Notes: generated from the sequence alone by a model not told the origin. 64,000 bases of DNA from Caryophanales bacterium (GCA_902363455.1 CABJAC010000006.1:1-64000), one strand, 5' to 3'. Positions 17,495 to 27,006 are shown, counted from the stretch's first letter. Program-made: numbers and translations.

Positions 17495-18430
17495 CTAGAA
17501 GAATCGCCGGCGCCATAAAATAAAGGCAGCTAAACCGGAAAAGAAAATCATCATGCCGAAGACAATCCAAAATCCGATGACTTCGCCTTCCCACGGGACG
17601 TGGACGTTCATCCCGAACATTCCGGAAATCATCGTCGGAATCGAAATGACAATCGTGATGGACGCCAAAAACTTCATGACGAAGTTGACATTGTTCGAGA
17701 TGACGGAACCAAACGTATCCATCGTCGAACTGATGATGTCTTTGTAGATTTGGGCCATCTCCATCGCTTGACGGTGTTCGACAAAAACATCTTCCAGCAA
17801 GTCTTCATCATCCTCATGTTTTTCAAGACTTGGTGTCTTGATGATACGATCGAGGACTCCGTCATTTGACTTTAAAGAAGTCATGAAATAAACAAGCGAT
17901 TTTTGTAGGTTCATCAATTGAAAGATTTCTTGATTTCGCATCGAACGTTGTAACTCTTCTTCGAGTTCATCCATCCGGCGGTCAATCTGCCGCAAGAACC
18001 GGAGATACGAAGAACTGACTTTATATAAGATTTGAAAGACGAACCGTGAGCGGTAGTTCGTCCGGAACGTGCGGAGTTTTCCGCTTGAGAACAAAGTCAA
18101 CACATCAAGCTGTTGCGAACAGACGGTGATGAAATGTCTCGAAGTTACGATGATACCGAGTGGAATCGTATTATAACGTCGTCCAGATGATTCCTCTTCA
18201 ATGTAGGGTACATCGACGATCATCAATAACCCTTCATCATCTTTCTCGAAACGAGGTTTTTCCTCGACATCCAGTGGATCGTAAATAAAATCCTCAGGAA
18301 TTTTTGTGGCAGCGATAACTTGATCGGCTTCGTCTTTTGTCGGATTGACAAGATGAATCCAAGAACCTTTCGTGAATTCTTGAATTTCGTTGACTGCCCC
18401 CGTCACATCGCTTCGATAAATCGTCAACAT
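17495..18430 (-). CDS. corA: CorA-type magnesium/divalent cation channel
   Basis: 311 residues from the ATG at 18430 (GGAGGG, 8-bp spacing); a longer frame from 18454 lacks a site. A cytoplasmic alpha/beta funnel domain and long stalk helices precede two C-terminal membrane segments. The selectivity motif GMN is in SGMFGMNVHVPWE (about 274), and the basic C-terminal tail WRRRFF is typical. It should form a pentameric Mg2+ channel in the inner membrane. It is monocistronic. Confidence 0.93.
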   Translation of the reverse strand: MLTIYRSDVTGAVNEIQEFTKGSWIHLVNPTKDEADQVIAATKIPEDFIYDPLDVEEKPRFEKDDEGLLMIVDVPYIEEESSGRRYNTIPLGIIVTSRHFITVCSQQLDVLTLFSSGKLRTFRTNYRSRFVFQILYKVSSSYLRFLRQIDRRMDELEEELQRSMRNQEIFQLMNLQKSLVYFMTSLKSNDGVLDRIIKTPSLEKHEDDEDLLEDVFVEHRQAMEMAQIYKDIISSTMDTFGSVISNNVNFVMKFLASITIVISIPTMISGMFGMNVHVPWEGEVIGFWIVFGMMIFFSGLAAFILWRRRFF

Positions 18431-18551
18431 TTGTCTATCCCTCCTGCTCTTCATTTTTTTATTATAGGAACACTATAGAGGGCGTGTAAATGATTCTCAG
18501 ATTTTTTTTTGAAATGATTAATGATAAAATACAAACAAGGGAGGGAATACG

Positions 18552-18920
18552 ATGCCTTTTTTCAATACAAAAAAATTAGAAGAATTGCGTATGATTGCGG
18601 GTGGCGATGAAGTGTTTCTACAAAAAATCGGCGAGACCTATATCGCTCAATTCGATCGCAAGTTTCCAGAATTGAAAGACGCAGTCGCAGCAAATGATGC
18701 GGTGCAGACTGAAAAATTGGCTCACTTACTGAAAGGCGCCTCCTATTCCGTTGCAGCGGATGACTTAGCAGATGATTTTGAACTTCTAGAGCGTGAGGCG
18801 GAAACTGGTTCGTTAACGACTGCCCCCGATATCTTACACCGGGTCGAGCAATGTATGGTCGATTTCAGGAAAGTGTGGCTGGATGTCTTTCTCGGCAAAA
18901 ATCCTGATTCGGTCCAATGA
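18552..18920 (+). CDS. Stand-alone histidine phosphotransfer (Hpt) protein
   Basis: 122 residues, a single Hpt four-helix domain. The motif KLAHLLKGASYSVAADDL (about 56-73) carries the phosphorylatable histidine followed by LKGAS, as in phosphorelay proteins. The ATG follows GGGAGGG at good spacing. No kinase is encoded beside it. It sits between corA and cheV, and a truncated receiver/PP2C gene lies about 1.2 kb to the left. A link between these signalling parts is possible, but gene order alone does not show it. Confidence 0.85.
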   Translation: MPFFNTKKLEELRMIAGGDEVFLQKIGETYIAQFDRKFPELKDAVAANDAVQTEKLAHLLKGASYSVAADDLADDFELLEREAETGSLTTAPDILHRVEQCMVDFRKVWLDVFLGKNPDSVQ

Positions 18921-18951
18921 AAATAAAGTGAATTCGTTTCCGGCGAATCAG

Positions 18952-18989
18952 AAAAACCGTCTTCCGAGTGTTCCGGAAAACGGTTTTTT
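18952..18989. terminator. Bidirectional terminator between hpt and cheV
   Basis: AAAAACCGT / ACGGTTTTTT outer stem with an inner TTCCG/CGGAA stem. It serves both converging genes. Confidence 0.85.
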
Positions 18990-19001
18990 CGTGATCTAAG
19001 A

Positions 19002-19880
19002 TTAAAGGACGTATGTATCCACCGTTTCAATCAGTCGACCGATTTCAGGCTTTGTAATCTGAGCATTGACTCCAACCGAGTCTCCTTTATGACGGAGGTC
19101 GTCGGAAATCAGAGACGAGAACACGATAATCGGCAAATCGGTATACCGGTCATCTTCCCGCAGACGTTTTGTCAGATGGAGCCCGTCCATTTTCGGCATC
19201 TCGATATCCGTGATCAAGAGGTCACAGTCGCTTCCGGCTTCAAATGCATCTAGAGCATCTTTTCCGTTGATGAACCATTTCAGTCCGTGATAGCCTGCTT
19301 CTTCGAGCGTCTCGATGATGAGGGTCCGTAACATTTCCGAGTCTTCCGCAATCCAAATCGTTTTGTTGGACCGGTTACGCGGTAACACACGGCGGCCTTC
19401 TTCGCGGGCAAAAATATCTTTTCTCGAAAGTTCAAGTGCGATTTTTTCATAATCGAGCAGGATGATCATTTTATCGCCCGTTTTGACGACACCATTCGTC
19501 AAACCTTCGATTCCGCGGGCAAGTTCATTTGGTGTATCGATCTGCTCCCACGAAATACGACGGATTTCGGTAACGGAATCGACGCGTAGAACACTTTTCT
19601 CCCCGTTAAATTCACAAATGATCAATCGGTCTTCGGTCGCCTCATCATGCGCTACGCCGATCACTGTCGGTAAGTCGATCACGGTCATCACTTCACCGCG
19701 TAGTTCAATTAATCCTTTGACGGCATCCGGCGTTCCCGGTAGTGGGGTCATCGGTAACGGGACGATGATTTCCCGGACTTTCATGACATTGATACCAAAC
19801 GTATACGGACCACAGTGGAAAATAACAATTTCCAATTCATTTGTTCCGGCTTCTAATAAAATATCGTGTTGATTGTACAC
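19002..19880 (-). CDS. cheV: Chemotaxis coupling protein CheV
   Basis: 292 residues. An N-terminal CheW-like domain (about 10-150; FGINVMKVREI, VKGLIELRGEVMTVIDLP) is joined to a C-terminal receiver domain (about 170-290) with the phosphoacceptor Asp in LLITDIEMPKMDGL (about 225) and the conserved lysine in QITKPE. CheV couples chemoreceptors to CheA and tunes adaptation through its own phosphorylation. It is monocistronic and lies far from any visible che/fla operon. The start ATG is preceded by AGGAGCTCG. Confidence 0.94.
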   Translation of the reverse strand: MYNQHDILLEAGTNELEIVIFHCGPYTFGINVMKVREIIVPLPMTPLPGTPDAVKGLIELRGEVMTVIDLPTVIGVAHDEATEDRLIICEFNGEKSVLRVDSVTEIRRISWEQIDTPNELARGIEGLTNGVVKTGDKMIILLDYEKIALELSRKDIFAREEGRRVLPRNRSNKTIWIAEDSEMLRTLIIETLEEAGYHGLKWFINGKDALDAFEAGSDCDLLITDIEMPKMDGLHLTKRLREDDRYTDLPIIVFSSLISDDLRHKGDSVGVNAQITKPEIGRLIETVDTYVL

Positions 19881-19974
19881 GCTATCGAGCTCCTTTCAAT
19901 CCTGCACTGCACTTCTGACTAGTTATCGGCAGATAACGTAAAAAATTACATATGAAAAAGAATAAAAAAATTGT

Positions 19975-19988
19975 TGTAATCGCTTTCA
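19975..19988 (+). promoter_or_regulatory. Candidate cre site upstream of gapN
   Basis: TGTAATCGCTTTCA fits the relaxed cre consensus WTGNAANCGNWNNCW apart from the flanking base. It lies about 20 bp upstream of the gapN -35 box, a position where CcpA usually activates. It could equally act on cheV, whose start is about 95 bp away on the other side. Confidence 0.5.
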
Positions 19989-20008
19989 TATTATGTTAAG
20001 CAAAAAGT

Positions 20009-20038
20009 TTGGCATTTGTCTGACCAATTGATTACAAT
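20009..20038 (+). promoter_or_regulatory. gapN promoter
   Basis: TTGGCA (20009-20014), 18-bp spacer, TACAAT (20033-20038), about 58 bp before the gapN start. Confidence 0.65.
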
Positions 20039-20095
20039 AAGCTATGCAGCCACACACTGAAGTGAGAGAGAAAAAATAAATGGAGGTCGAGTGGA

Positions 20096-21535
20096 ATGAC
20101 GACAGCAACAACATACACATACTTATTAGATGGGCAATGGCATGAAAGTGAATCCAATGAAACGATTGAGATTTCTTCTCCCTATAAAGAAGACGTAGTA
20201 GGCCGTGTTCAGGCCATGACAAAATCAGAAGTCGACCGTGCAATCGCTTCAGCCAAAACAGCGCAAGCTGCGTGGGCAAAAGTACCGGCCAACAAACGGG
20301 CGGAATTACTCCATGCTTGGGCAACTGAACTTGAGAAACGAGCGGATGAAATCGGGCAAGTCATCATGCGTGAAGTCGGTAAAGGACTTGCGGACGGGAT
20401 CAAGGAAGTAAAACGGACAGCTGAAATCATTCGTTATACAGCGGAAGAAGGTCTTCGTTTTGATGGACAGATGATGCAAGGGGATTCGTTCCCGGGCGGA
20501 AGCGCTAAAAAAATCGCTGTCATTAAAAAAGCACCACTCGGCGTCGTACTGGCAATTTCACCGTTTAACTATCCGGTCAACCTGGCAGCGGCGAAACTTG
20601 CGCCAGCCTTGATGACAGGAAATGCTGTCGTCTTCAAACCGGCGACACAAGGGTCAATCAGCGGTATCTTGATGGTAGAAGCTCTTGTCGCAGCAGGTCT
20701 GCCGGCAGGACTCGTCAATCTCGTAACTGGTCGCGGATCGGTCATCGGTGATTATTTGACAGCTCATCCCGGCATCAACATGATTACGTTCACAGGTGGT
20801 ACGGCGACGGGACAACATCTCTCGCGTCAATCGTCGATGATTCCACTCGTTCTCGAACTTGGCGGGAAAGACCCGGCCCTCGTTCTGGAGGATGCGGATC
20901 TCTCGCTCGCGGCAGATCACATCATCAGCGGTGCGTTTTCGTATTCCGGACAACGGTGTACAGCCATTAAACGTGTATTCGTTCTCGAACCTCAGGCAGA
21001 CGCGCTCGTCGCAGAACTTTCTGCCCGGATCGCGAAATTGACAGTCGGTTCACCGGAAGACGAGAGTGTTGTCGTCCCATTGATCGATGCGAAGTCAGCT
21101 GATTTCGTCGAAGGTCTGATTACGGATGCGAACGAAAAAGGCGCTACGCTCGTCACAGGTGGAAAACGGACAGCGAACTTGATCGAACCAACGTTGTTTG
21201 ACCATGTCACACGCGATATGCGGATTGCATGGGAAGAACCGTTCGGACCGGTCTTACCAATCATTCGTGTCAACTCGGTCGAAGAAATGATCGCCTATGC
21301 GAACGAATCGGAATACGGTCTTCAAGCAAGTGTCTTCACGGAAAACATCGACGCAGCGTTCAGTGTTGCTGACGCGCTCGAAACCGGTTCGGTTCAAATC
21401 AATGGTCGGACGGAACGTGGTCCCGATCACTTCCCGTTCATCGGTGTGAAATCTTCAGGTCTCGGCGTACAAGGCGTCGGACGAAGCTTAGCTTCGATGA
21501 CACGCGATAAATTAACCGTCCTCAACTTAAAATAA
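20096..21535 (+). CDS. gapN: NADP-dependent non-phosphorylating glyceraldehyde-3-phosphate dehydrogenase
   Basis: 479 residues, an aldehyde dehydrogenase-fold enzyme. The catalytic Cys is in SGQRCTAIKRV (about 287) and the general base Glu in LELGGKDP (about 254). The C-terminal RTERGPDHFPFIGVKSSGLG is diagnostic of GapN rather than other ALDHs. It oxidises glyceraldehyde 3-phosphate directly to 3-phosphoglycerate, yielding NADPH and bypassing the ATP-forming step of glycolysis. AGGTCGAGTGGA precedes the ATG. A strong promoter lies upstream with a candidate cre site, and a terminator follows, so it is a single-gene unit. Confidence 0.95.
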   Translation: MTTATTYTYLLDGQWHESESNETIEISSPYKEDVVGRVQAMTKSEVDRAIASAKTAQAAWAKVPANKRAELLHAWATELEKRADEIGQVIMREVGKGLADGIKEVKRTAEIIRYTAEEGLRFDGQMMQGDSFPGGSAKKIAVIKKAPLGVVLAISPFNYPVNLAAAKLAPALMTGNAVVFKPATQGSISGILMVEALVAAGLPAGLVNLVTGRGSVIGDYLTAHPGINMITFTGGTATGQHLSRQSSMIPLVLELGGKDPALVLEDADLSLAADHIISGAFSYSGQRCTAIKRVFVLEPQADALVAELSARIAKLTVGSPEDESVVVPLIDAKSADFVEGLITDANEKGATLVTGGKRTANLIEPTLFDHVTRDMRIAWEEPFGPVLPIIRVNSVEEMIAYANESEYGLQASVFTENIDAAFSVADALETGSVQINGRTERGPDHFPFIGVKSSGLGVQGVGRSLASMTRDKLTVLNLK

Positions 21536-21542
21536 GCAGTAA

Positions 21543-21578
21543 AACGACCTTTCAATCTGCGGAAAGGTCGTTTTTTTG
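21543..21578 (+). terminator. gapN terminator
   Basis: AACGACCTTTC / GAAAGGTCGTT with an 8-base loop, followed by TTTTTG. Confidence 0.9.
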
Positions 21579-21706
21579 CATCCAAATGACGCTTAAGGAC
21601 GTATGCTGTTTACCTGAATATTCGATGACAGCAGACAAAATTTGCCGCTGTCACTCCTTTCTCTCTATAATGAAGGAAACGATGGAGAGAAAAGAGGGGT
21701 TTGCCC

Positions 21707-22681
21707 ATGTCACAAGAAGATGAAATCTTCGTATTACCTATACCGACACCGTTTCCAGTCGGTGATGTGAACTGTTACGTCTTACGGACAAAAACAGAAA
21801 CAATCCTGATCGATTGTGGTCCGGATACGGAACAGGCTTGGCAGGCTATGCAAAAAGGACTGGCACACATCGGCTTAACCGTTTCCATGCTCGATAAAGT
21901 GATCGTGACGCACCATCATGCGGATCATGCGGGCATGGCGTACCGTTTCTCGGACCAAGGGATTCCGATTTACGGACATGCCCGATTACGTCCATATCTG
22001 GAACAAGACGAGACTTTTTTGAGCCAAGGGGACGATTTCTTACAACGTTTGGCGATTTCGTTTGGTGTACCGGAAGAAATCCGGACGCTTCTGCCTAGTT
22101 ATATGTCCGCCTTGAAATGGCTCGGAAAAGGACGGTTGGATCATGTCTTGCAAGAGGGGGATTCGATTTGTGAGTCCGGTACATACCGAGTCCTCGAGCT
22201 ACCGGGACATGCGAGTGATCAAATCGGTATTTTAAGTCAATCCGGTGTTCTGTTTGCAGCCGACCATCTGTTGGCCCGAGTCGAACCCAACCCGCTGCTT
22301 GAGCAACCGCAGAGCGGCGATACGTCGGACGCGAAACGTCCTGTCTTGGCCTATATGCGTTCGCTTCGGAAATTACAGGGAGAACAGATCGAGATGGCCT
22401 ACACCGGTCACGGTGAACCGATTCGCGATGTTCCGTCCTTGATTGAAGAACGGTTATTACAACGCAAGGCAAGAGGGGAACAGTTGCTGAAGCACATAGA
22501 AGGAGAACAGACACTGTTCGAATTGGCTCGTATGACATACGGCAACCGGTTAAAAAAATCATTTCCGCTTGTCATGAGTGAGATGAAGGCACGTCTCGAC
22601 TACCTTGTCGCCAGTAGACAGATTACTGTCGTCAAACGAGACGGGATTTTGTATTACGCCAAACAAGGTGAAAGCTCATGA
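21707..22681 (+). CDS. Metallo-beta-lactamase-fold hydrolase (YqjP-like)
   Basis: 324 residues from the ATG at 21707 (AGAGGGG, 7-bp spacing). The zinc motif VTHHHADHAG lies at about 69, with further ligands in ELPGHASDQIG, FAADHLL and YTGHGEP. The C-terminal 75 residues (from about EERLLQRKARGEQLL) form the winged-helix-like extension seen in YqjP. The exact substrate is unknown; glyoxalase II-like thioester hydrolysis is one possibility. The stop overlaps the next start (ATGA), matching the yqjP-yqjQ pair of Bacillus. Confidence 0.85.
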   Translation: MSQEDEIFVLPIPTPFPVGDVNCYVLRTKTETILIDCGPDTEQAWQAMQKGLAHIGLTVSMLDKVIVTHHHADHAGMAYRFSDQGIPIYGHARLRPYLEQDETFLSQGDDFLQRLAISFGVPEEIRTLLPSYMSALKWLGKGRLDHVLQEGDSICESGTYRVLELPGHASDQIGILSQSGVLFAADHLLARVEPNPLLEQPQSGDTSDAKRPVLAYMRSLRKLQGEQIEMAYTGHGEPIRDVPSLIEERLLQRKARGEQLLKHIEGEQTLFELARMTYGNRLKKSFPLVMSEMKARLDYLVASRQITVVKRDGILYYAKQGESS

Positions 22682-23436
22682 ATCTACTGAATAAAGTCGT
22701 CGTCTTGACCGGTGCCTCGAGTGGTCTCGGCGAGGCACTTGCGCGTGAACTGAATCGGCACGGGGCAAACTTGATTTTAGTGGCGAGGCGGGAAGATCGG
22801 TTACGTCAACTGGCAAAAGACTTGAATGCCGAGTATTTTGTATATGACTTAGAACATTCACCGGAGCTTCTTGCAGAACAGATCGCAGAACGGTATGGCA
22901 TGATTGATGTACTGATCAACAATGCAGGATTCGGGGAGTTTAGTTTTTTGGAAGATACGACAATCGAGACGATCGAATCGATGACGCGGATTAACGTCCT
23001 CAGTCCGATTCGACTGACAAAAGCGTGCCTGCGTCTGTTCCGTCCAAACGGGATGGTCATCAACGTCGCCAGTCAGGCAGGCAAGTTGCCGACACCAAAG
23101 TCGACGATTTACTGCATGACGAAGGCCGCCTTGCTGCAGTTCTCAAACGCCTTGCGTCTGGAACTCAAGCCAAAAGGAATGCATGTCATGACCGTCAATC
23201 CGGGACCGATCGCAACGGAATTTTTCGTTCGTGCAGATATCAGCCGGAAATACGAAAAAAACGTGGCGAACATTCTCTTATCAAAAGAGAAATTGGCGCA
23301 AACAATCGTTCGGGCGATGGGCAAAAAAAAGCGGGAAGTCAACGCTCCTTTCTGGATGGAAGGTTCCGCCAAAGCGTATGCGCTGTTTCCAAGCATAATC
23401 GAGTGGTTCGGGAAATCAGGTTTTGATAAAAAATAA
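22678..23436 (+). CDS. Short-chain dehydrogenase (YqjQ-like)
   Basis: 252 residues, a classical SDR: TGASSGLGEALARELNR for the cofactor site, NNAG at about 81, catalytic Ser in NVASQAG and YCMTKAA (YxxxK). It is translationally coupled to the MBL-fold gene. Substrate is unknown. It has a C-terminal extension typical of the DltE/YqjQ group of membrane-associated SDRs. The next gene starts 16 bp downstream, so all following ABC transporter genes may share the transcript. Confidence 0.85.
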   Translation: MNLLNKVVVLTGASSGLGEALARELNRHGANLILVARREDRLRQLAKDLNAEYFVYDLEHSPELLAEQIAERYGMIDVLINNAGFGEFSFLEDTTIETIESMTRINVLSPIRLTKACLRLFRPNGMVINVASQAGKLPTPKSTIYCMTKAALLQFSNALRLELKPKGMHVMTVNPGPIATEFFVRADISRKYEKNVANILLSKEKLAQTIVRAMGKKKREVNAPFWMEGSAKAYALFPSIIEWFGKSGFDKK

Positions 23437-23452
23437 AAGGGGATTTTTACGG

Positions 23453-24649
23453 ATGAGAAAACAAATAATCGGAATAGCGGCAGCGGGTCTCGTACTGGCT
23501 GGTTGCGGCAATACTCCGGCAGCGCCGACACAAGATAAAGTACTAGGTTCTTCGTATACGACGATTGAAAAAGCAGCTGCTGATACGACGGTCCGGATGT
23601 ATATGTGGGGCGGCGATGACGGGATCAATGCTTATATCGATGAGTACCTGACACCCCGCTTGAAAAAAGAGCATCAGATTACACTAGAGCGTGTGCCGAT
23701 TGAGACAGCAGACATCATTCAAAAGTTACGGGCCGAGAAAAAAGCCGGCAAAGAGACGGGTGTCATCGATGTCATTTGGATCAACGGAGATAACTTCCGA
23801 AACGCGAAAAAAGACGGCTTATTGTACGGTGAAATCACGAAGGTGCTGCCGAATATGAAGTACGTGGATCCACAAGCACAAGGTTCAGACAGCGGGACGC
23901 CGACTGACGAGCTGGAAGCCGCATGGGGAAAAGTCCAGTATACGTTCCACTACGATCAGGCGAGTGTCGCGAATCCACCAAAAGATCTCAAGACGCTGAA
24001 GAGTTGGGTCAAACAGAATCCGGGTAAGTTCACTTATCCGGAAGTAACAGACTTTACGGGAAATGCGTTTGTCCGTCACGTCATGTACGGTGTTGAATCG
24101 AAAGAGACGCTACAAGATCCGAAAGCCGATTTCAAGAAAACATGGGCTTATCTGAACGAACTCAAACCGTATTTGTGGAAAGAAGGAAAAACGTATCCGA
24201 AGACATTGGCGCAACTGGACCAATTGTATGCGAAAGGCGATGTCTCGTTTACGATGGGCTTCAACGAACGACGGGCGGAGCAAGAAGTGAAAACAGGCAC
24301 GTTTCCGAAGCAGACACGTCCTTTGATTTTAGAAGAGGGTTCGATTGCCTCGACACACTTTTTGACAATTCCATTTAATGCGCCTAATCCAAACGGTGCT
24401 CTCGTGACAATCAATCAACTGTTGTCAGCAGAAGCGCAACTGAAGAAGTTTGATGCGACCTATTGGGGCGACGGAACAAGCCTCGATCTTTCGAAGCTCA
24501 ATCAGCAGGAACAAGCGGCATTCGCCGATATTCCGGCGGCAGCCTCGACACCGAAGCCGGCTGACTTTAACGGAAAAGTCCGGGCGGAGCTCAATCCGGA
24601 ACTGTTTGATCTGATCCGGAAGGACTGGCCGGAACGTGTGGCGAGGTAA
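23453..24649 (+). CDS. YnjB-like ABC transporter substrate-binding lipoprotein
   Basis: About 398 residues from the ATG at 23453 (AAGGGG upstream). A lipoprotein signal with lipobox LVLAGC (Cys about 18) anchors it outside the membrane. The mature part (MYMWGGDDGINAYIDEYL and VIDVIWINGDNFRNAKKDGLLYG) matches the YnjB family of solute-binding proteins, so far unassigned to a substrate; thiamine, sulfur compounds and polyols have relatives nearby. It overlaps the first permease gene and starts a five-gene ABC/phospholipid-type operon. Confidence 0.85.
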   Translation: MRKQIIGIAAAGLVLAGCGNTPAAPTQDKVLGSSYTTIEKAAADTTVRMYMWGGDDGINAYIDEYLTPRLKKEHQITLERVPIETADIIQKLRAEKKAGKETGVIDVIWINGDNFRNAKKDGLLYGEITKVLPNMKYVDPQAQGSDSGTPTDELEAAWGKVQYTFHYDQASVANPPKDLKTLKSWVKQNPGKFTYPEVTDFTGNAFVRHVMYGVESKETLQDPKADFKKTWAYLNELKPYLWKEGKTYPKTLAQLDQLYAKGDVSFTMGFNERRAEQEVKTGTFPKQTRPLILEEGSIASTHFLTIPFNAPNPNGALVTINQLLSAEAQLKKFDATYWGDGTSLDLSKLNQQEQAAFADIPAAASTPKPADFNGKVRAELNPELFDLIRKDWPERVAR

Positions 24650-25400
24650 TGCCTGGCCGGCGACACTTCTGATTGCCGGTATGGTGGTGTATGGTCTGTT
24701 CGTCAGTCTGTCGATGACGACCTGGAACGATTACAGCCGTCTTGCGTCTGATGCCGTCTTTTTGGAAAGTATCGGCATCAGCCTCTATGTCGCATTGAGC
24801 AGTACGGTCCTGTCCGTGCTGGTCGGGGCGACACTTGCGGATTATTTTGCGAGACGGACGGGTTTTACGGAACAACTGTTGGCATTGCCGTTGTTCATCC
24901 CGCACCTCGGTGCAGCATATCTGTCGATTCTGTATTTAAGTGACCTGCCCGTCATCGGACCGCATGAAGCGAATCATCTCAGCATCATCCTGACTTATCT
25001 TTATAAGGAAGTGCCGTTCGTCTTCTTTTATCTTCTGCCGGTATATCGACGTCTCGATCACCGTTATGAAGAATTGGGCTTGATGTTAGGGCTGTCACGG
25101 ATGCGGCGGTTTTGGCACGGGAAAGGTGTGTTTCTGTTATTCCCGGTGCTGGAAGCGGCCTTCATCGTCTTTGCTTTTACGTTGTTCGCTTATGAGGTGC
25201 CGGCGTTACTCGGCGTCACCTATCCGAAGATGATTGGGGTTTACGCCTTTGATTTATACACACAAGGCGATTTATCGAGCCAACCGGCAGCTTTCGCCAT
25301 CAGTGTCGTCCTGACCGTCAGTTTGTTGGTTGTGTTATTGACATTCACGCGTTTCGTCAGACCGTTGACGGAACGGATCAGTAAGGGGCGAGCGGAATGA
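24636..25400 (+). CDS. ABC transporter permease (first half of YnjC equivalent)
   Basis: 254 residues from a GTG at 24636, inside the 3' end of the binding-protein gene, with GGAAGGAC upstream. About six membrane segments. The EAA-like loop YEELGLMLGLSRMRRFWHG (about 144) is in the right place for contact with an ABC ATPase. It corresponds to the N-terminal half of the fused E. coli YnjC permease. It overlaps the second permease by ATGA. Confidence 0.82.
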   Translation: MWRGNAWPATLLIAGMVVYGLFVSLSMTTWNDYSRLASDAVFLESIGISLYVALSSTVLSVLVGATLADYFARRTGFTEQLLALPLFIPHLGAAYLSILYLSDLPVIGPHEANHLSIILTYLYKEVPFVFFYLLPVYRRLDHRYEELGLMLGLSRMRRFWHGKGVFLLFPVLEAAFIVFAFTLFAYEVPALLGVTYPKMIGVYAFDLYTQGDLSSQPAAFAISVVLTVSLLVVLLTFTRFVRPLTERISKGRAE

Positions 25401-26179
25401 GACCCACCCTTGTGAAAAGTCTGTTGATTGGTCTGATCGTCCTGCCCTTGATCGGTGTTATCCCGACGACCTGGACGTGGAACCCGCGTTTACTGGACAC
25501 AGTGACAACGACTGTCCTGATGATTGCGGCTGTGACGCTGCTGAATCACCTGATTGGCTATGCAGCCGGAAAAGCGATTGCATTTCGCACCGGCAGATTG
25601 ATTCGGTTGATGGAACTGTTGATCAGCTTGCCGCTGTTCCTGCCCGTCTTGTTGTTATCGTTCGGCTTGTACCTGACCTGGATTCGACTGGGGCTCGCCG
25701 ATCAATTTTTAGGCGTCTTGTTGGTGTTGCTGTTGCCGACATTGCCGTATACGATCCGTATCTATACGAACGGATTTCAAGCACTCGGTGAACAGATGAT
25801 GGAACAGATGATTCTCATCCAACCGAACCGCTTCAAACGGTTCTTTTTCCTGACCGGTCCGATGATGCGGTCGTCGTTACAGTCCGTCACCTTACTCGTG
25901 ACGGTGATTGCGTTAAGTCAGTACGCACTTGTCGCACTGATCGGTGGTGGTGTCGTCCGGATGATCGCCCTCGAAGCCTTTCCGCTCTATACGGGAAATT
26001 CGTTGGTTGCGGCGAAAGAAGCGACGATTTGGTTGATTGCTTTACCATTTTTGATTTATTTTGTTCAACTCATGGTGTTCTCATCGTGGGTTCGACTTGT
26101 TCGGAGGCTGTTAGATGGACGTAATGATCCAGCACGTAACGAAGACATTTGGAAAGAAAAAGGTGTTACAAGAGATTGA
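25397..26179 (+). CDS. ABC transporter permease (second half of YnjC equivalent)
   Basis: 260 residues, about six membrane segments, with an EAA loop GEQMMEQMILIQPNRFKRFF (about 132). It is the second permease of the ynj-like importer. The last 22 codons overlap the start of the ATPase gene in another frame. Confidence 0.82.
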   Translation: MRPTLVKSLLIGLIVLPLIGVIPTTWTWNPRLLDTVTTTVLMIAAVTLLNHLIGYAAGKAIAFRTGRLIRLMELLISLPLFLPVLLLSFGLYLTWIRLGLADQFLGVLLVLLLPTLPYTIRIYTNGFQALGEQMMEQMILIQPNRFKRFFFLTGPMMRSSLQSVTLLVTVIALSQYALVALIGGGVVRMIALEAFPLYTGNSLVAAKEATIWLIALPFLIYFVQLMVFSSWVRLVRRLLDGRNDPARNEDIWKEKGVTRD

Positions 26180-27005
26180 TTTGACGATTTCCTCCGGGAA
26201 GTGTGTTGCCCTCGTCGGACCAAGCGGTAGCGGGAAAACCACGTTACTCCGTTTGATCGCCGGACTGGAGCGTGTCTCGAGCGGAACGATTCACTTCGGA
26301 ACAACGGAGATGACACGTGTCGCGCCGAACGAACGGGGCGTCACGATGTTGTTTCAGCGTCCGTTACTGTTCCCGCATCTGACCGTCGGACAAAATGTCC
26401 GGTTGGCAATGAAAAAAGGGAGCCGGCAGGATGTGAACGAATGGCTGGAGCGTGTCGGTTTGACCGGGCGGGCGGAGTCGTTTGTCCATGAACTGTCCGG
26501 TGGAGAGCAACAGCGGGCAAGTCTCGCCCGGGCGCTGGCCAGCGAACCAAACTTCCTGTTACTGGACGAACCGTTCTCAAGTCTTGATTTGCCACGGCGC
26601 CGGGAACTGCGGACGCTGATTCGACGGCTGACGGAAGCAGAAGGCGTCACGACATTACTTGTGACGCATGACCGGGAAGAAGCGATGGCGATGGCGGATT
26701 ATGTCTACGTCATGGAACAGGGACGGATTATTGATCAAGGCAATCCGGTCCGGCTGGCGGAGACGAGTCCGTTTTTCGGGGATGGAGTTCATCTGAACGG
26801 TGAATGGTATTCCTTGTCCGATGTGAAGTTGGTCTTAAGACCGACGAAGGAAAGTTTTGAACGTGTTACGATTACGAAAGAGCTGATCCAGTACGGCGTC
26901 CGATTTTATGAAGTCGAACGCGAAGCAGGAGAGCGTCTGATCGTGCAGACGAGTGAGACGTTTTCTGAAGCAATGACAGCTTATATCGTCAGGAAGGAGG
27001 GGTAA
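26115..27005 (+). CDS. ABC importer ATP-binding protein (YnjD-like)
   Basis: 296 residues. Walker A GPSGSGKTT (about 36), signature LSGGEQQR (about 125), Walker B FLLLDEPFSSLD (about 145) and switch His VTHDREEA. About 70 extra C-terminal residues form a short regulatory region like that of polyamine/sulfate-type ATPases. GGAGG seven bases before the ATG supports the start inside the upstream gene. It energises the two permeases and ends one base before the next start. Confidence 0.9.
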   Translation: MDVMIQHVTKTFGKKKVLQEIDLTISSGKCVALVGPSGSGKTTLLRLIAGLERVSSGTIHFGTTEMTRVAPNERGVTMLFQRPLLFPHLTVGQNVRLAMKKGSRQDVNEWLERVGLTGRAESFVHELSGGEQQRASLARALASEPNFLLLDEPFSSLDLPRRRELRTLIRRLTEAEGVTTLLVTHDREEAMAMADYVYVMEQGRIIDQGNPVRLAETSPFFGDGVHLNGEWYSLSDVKLVLRPTKESFERVTITKELIQYGVRFYEVEREAGERLIVQTSETFSEAMTAYIVRKEG

Positions 27006-27006
27006 T

